A stretch of 8,179 nucleotides of DNA from Anaerolineales bacterium (GTDB lineage: Bacteria > Chloroflexota > Anaerolineae > Anaerolineales > Villigracilaceae), in assembly GCA_025938055.1 (NCBI GenBank), contig JAICQC010000203.1, forward strand, positions 1 through 8,179, read 5' to 3'. The notes beneath the pieces were generated by a model. That model made no database searches. It was not told the origin of the DNA and was given only the letters and a program-made list of their open reading frames with translations. The first letter of the stretch is position 1; the number at the start of each line of letters is the position of its first letter. Shown here piece after piece: positions 6,631 to 8,179 of the stretch. The translations under genes and the position numbers were made by a program.

Positions 6631-6694
6631 GTTCGATCCTCGGTTGCGAGATTGTCAAAGGTGGATGTCAAAGATTTTGACGATCAACCTTCAA
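6631..6694 (-). other. nuoL-nuoM intergenic spacer
   Basis: This 64-bp spacer is the only sizeable gap within the nuo unit here. It holds the nuoM ribosome binding site (complement of 6636-6641), two direct copies of GTCAAAG (6654-6660 and 6667-6673) and a small palindrome, GTCAAA-GAT-TTTGAC (6667-6681). No terminator or convincing promoter is seen. Confidence 0.5.
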
Positions 6695-8179
6695 TTATTT
6701 CAAAATCAAATATCCAACAATGAGTACAACGCCCAATAAAACAGACAGCGCGTACGAGCGCACGAATCCATTCTGGACCTTACGCAGGACCACCGATGAC
6801 CACTGCGTGACGGTGGCGAGTCCATTCGCGACCGCGTCGATGCCGCGCTGGTCGGCGTAGCGATTCAGCCCAATGCTGCTAATCCAGTTATATGTACCGG
6901 CAATGACAGTCTCGTGGAACCAGTCATGCCAAAAGCGGCCGTCGACCACATCCGCCAGGAACTGGGATATCTTAACGAACGGCGTGACGATGATGGCGCG
7001 GTACAGCTCGTCCACATACCACTTGTTCTCCATGCCGGTAAAGATTGCGCCCAGCCGCCGCTTGAGCGGGTCCATCTCGCCGCGCCTGAGTGGATTGCGC
7101 CCGTAGATGTACCAGGAGGCAGCAATCGCAAGCAAGGCAAGGACTGTTGAAATGCCAGCTACCCCAAGATTGAGCGGGAGAGATTCCACTTCATGCAGTG
7201 TATGTTCCAGCCAGTCACCCAGGTTATGGAATCCTTCGAACGGCAGGTTGAGCGCGCCGCCCACGATGGATAAAAATGCCAGCACCATCAACGGCACGGT
7301 TATCACTCTGGGGCTTTCCCCGGCATGCGCCGCCGCTTCATGACGTGCCTCACCGAAGAAGACCAGCCAGACCTGCCGCCCCATGTAAAAAGCAGTCAGG
7401 AACGCGGCAATACTCAAAATCCAGTAAATCACCGGGTAATGCAGGCTGGCATCCAGCAAGATCTCATCCTTCGACCAGAACCCTGCAAACGGAATGATGC
7501 CCGCCAGCGCCAGCGTCCCGATCATGTACATCCAGTAAGTAGTGGGCATGGTCTTGCGCATGCCACCCATGTTGCGCATGTCATTGGGGTCAAAAACTTC
7601 GCCTTCCTCTTCATGCACGGGCTCGTGTCTTTGATCCTTCTTTCCTTCTTTTTTCTTACCTTTCCCTTGCTTGCCACCGTGATGTCCATGTGCCAAGTGA
7701 TGATGCCCTCGTTCTACGCCCAGGATGACCGAGCCTGCCGAGAGGAAAAGCAGCGCCTTGAAGAAGGCATGCGTGACCAGATGGAACATTCCTGCCACGA
7801 ACGCTCCCATGCCTACGGCTGCCACCATGAAACCAAGCTGTGAGATCGTCGAATACGCCAGCACCTTCTTGATATCAAATTGACCGACGGCGATCGTCGC
7901 GGCAAAGAGCGCCGTGACTGCACCTGTCAGTGCGACGATATATTGCGCCTGGGGAACAAGGGTATATAACTCTGCAGAACGCGTGATGAGATAGACGCCC
8001 GCCGTCACCATCGTCGCGGCATGGATCAGCGCCGAGACCGGTGTCGGACCTGCCATCGCGTCGGGCAGCCAGACGTAGAGGGGAATCTGGGCGGACTTCC
8101 CCGTCGCGCCGAGGAACAGCAGCAGGGTGATGAGCGTGACGATGCCGAAGGTCGCCTCGGGCGGCAAAAGGCTCGCCTG
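6695..8179 (-). CDS. nuoL: NADH-quinone oxidoreductase (complex I) subunit L (partial, N-terminus beyond window)
   Basis: The frame is open to the right edge, giving the last 494 residues; compared with E. coli NuoL about 200 N-terminal residues are missing. Conserved residues, counted from the window edge: K28 in GKSAQIPLYVWLPDAMAGPTP (E. coli K229), H53 in ALIHAATMVTAGVYLI (H254), H137 and K141 in LVTHAFFKALLFL (H338, K342), and K237 in FAGFWSKDEIL (K399). Spacing from H53 to H137 equals that in E. coli, but K141 to K237 is 96 residues instead of 57. That leaves an insertion of about 39 residues, rich in His and Lys, in the loop before the broken helix 12. The C-terminal region with the long lateral helix and final anchor (GVVLIVGYLILK) is complete. 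It is the distal proton-pumping subunit and first of the three nuo genes here. A TTG at 8165-8167 is not the true start. Confidence 0.96.
   Translation of the reverse strand, partial: QASLLPPEATFGIVTLITLLLFLGATGKSAQIPLYVWLPDAMAGPTPVSALIHAATMVTAGVYLITRSAELYTLVPQAQYIVALTGAVTALFAATIAVGQFDIKKVLAYSTISQLGFMVAAVGMGAFVAGMFHLVTHAFFKALLFLSAGSVILGVERGHHHLAHGHHGGKQGKGKKKEGKKDQRHEPVHEEEGEVFDPNDMRNMGGMRKTMPTTYWMYMIGTLALAGIIPFAGFWSKDEILLDASLHYPVIYWILSIAAFLTAFYMGRQVWLVFFGEARHEAAAHAGESPRVITVPLMVLAFLSIVGGALNLPFEGFHNLGDWLEHTLHEVESLPLNLGVAGISTVLALLAIAASWYIYGRNPLRRGEMDPLKRRLGAIFTGMENKWYVDELYRAIIVTPFVKISQFLADVVDGRFWHDWFHETVIAGTYNWISSIGLNRYADQRGIDAVANGLATVTQWSSVVLRKVQNGFVRSYALSVLLGVVLIVGYLILK
7592..7714 (-). other. 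His/Lys-rich insertion loop encoded within nuoL
   Basis: About 41 codons encode a low-complexity hydrophilic segment. It has a His cluster (RGHHHLAHGHH), a Lys cluster (KGKKKEGKK) and an acidic end (HEPVHEEEGE): 8 His and 7 Lys in all. It joins transmembrane helices 11 and 12 and, with the N-out topology of NuoL, should face the cytoplasm. The reading frame is intact on both sides. Confidence 0.8.

Noticed and set aside
7325..7843. A 172-residue plus-strand open frame opposite nuoL
   Set aside because: It is antisense to well-conserved nuoL codons, and its hydrophobic part is simply the pyrimidine-rich complement of the His/Lys loop.
8165..8167. TTG as a true start of NuoL
   Set aside because: The frame stays open to the window edge and conserved NuoL residues show about 200 residues are missing upstream.

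Overview
The window reads as a piece of a bacterial chromosome. The complex I subunits, the dispersed-repeat remnant and the long histidine-rich NuoL loop are compatible with a Chloroflexota (Anaerolineae-like) organism, but that placement rests on resemblance alone and is tentative. The organism carries a proton-pumping NADH dehydrogenase, so it has a respiratory chain.

Layout. Positions 1-1137 hold a minus-strand two-gene unit: a tandem-domain SRPBCC/AHSA1 protein followed by a DUF998-type membrane protein that runs off the left edge. It is preceded by a near-consensus sigma70-type promoter (TTGACA, 17-bp spacer, TATACT) whose start region is covered by a perfect 10-bp-arm palindrome, which looks like an operator. 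Positions 1177-1973 are distinctly AT-richer. They carry a possible 30-residue small ORF and a HAD-superfamily hydrolase on the plus strand. Positions 2090-3545 are a GC-rich plus-strand pair, an amidohydrolase and a small Rieske [2Fe-2S] protein, overlapping by 8 bp with a strong internal ribosome binding site. A perfect 15-bp hairpin and a remnant of a dispersed repeat lie in the 107-bp convergent gap. Positions 3653-8179 are the 3' end of a complex I operon on the minus strand, in the order nuoL (N-terminus cut off by the right edge), nuoM, nuoN.

How the genes work together. NuoL, NuoM and NuoN are the three antiporter-like membrane subunits of complex I, and all the key charged residues visible in the window are conserved. 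The amidohydrolase and Rieske protein are almost certainly co-translated and probably act in one pathway, of unknown substrate. The SRPBCC/DUF998 unit looks like a small regulated cassette of the kind often controlled by ArsR-family repressors, but no regulator gene is in the window.

I see no tRNA, rRNA, CRISPR array, insertion sequence or phage gene. The features most worth a second look are the operator/promoter, the amidohydrolase-Rieske pair and the roughly 39-residue His/Lys-rich insertion in NuoL. None amounts to clear proof of a new system.
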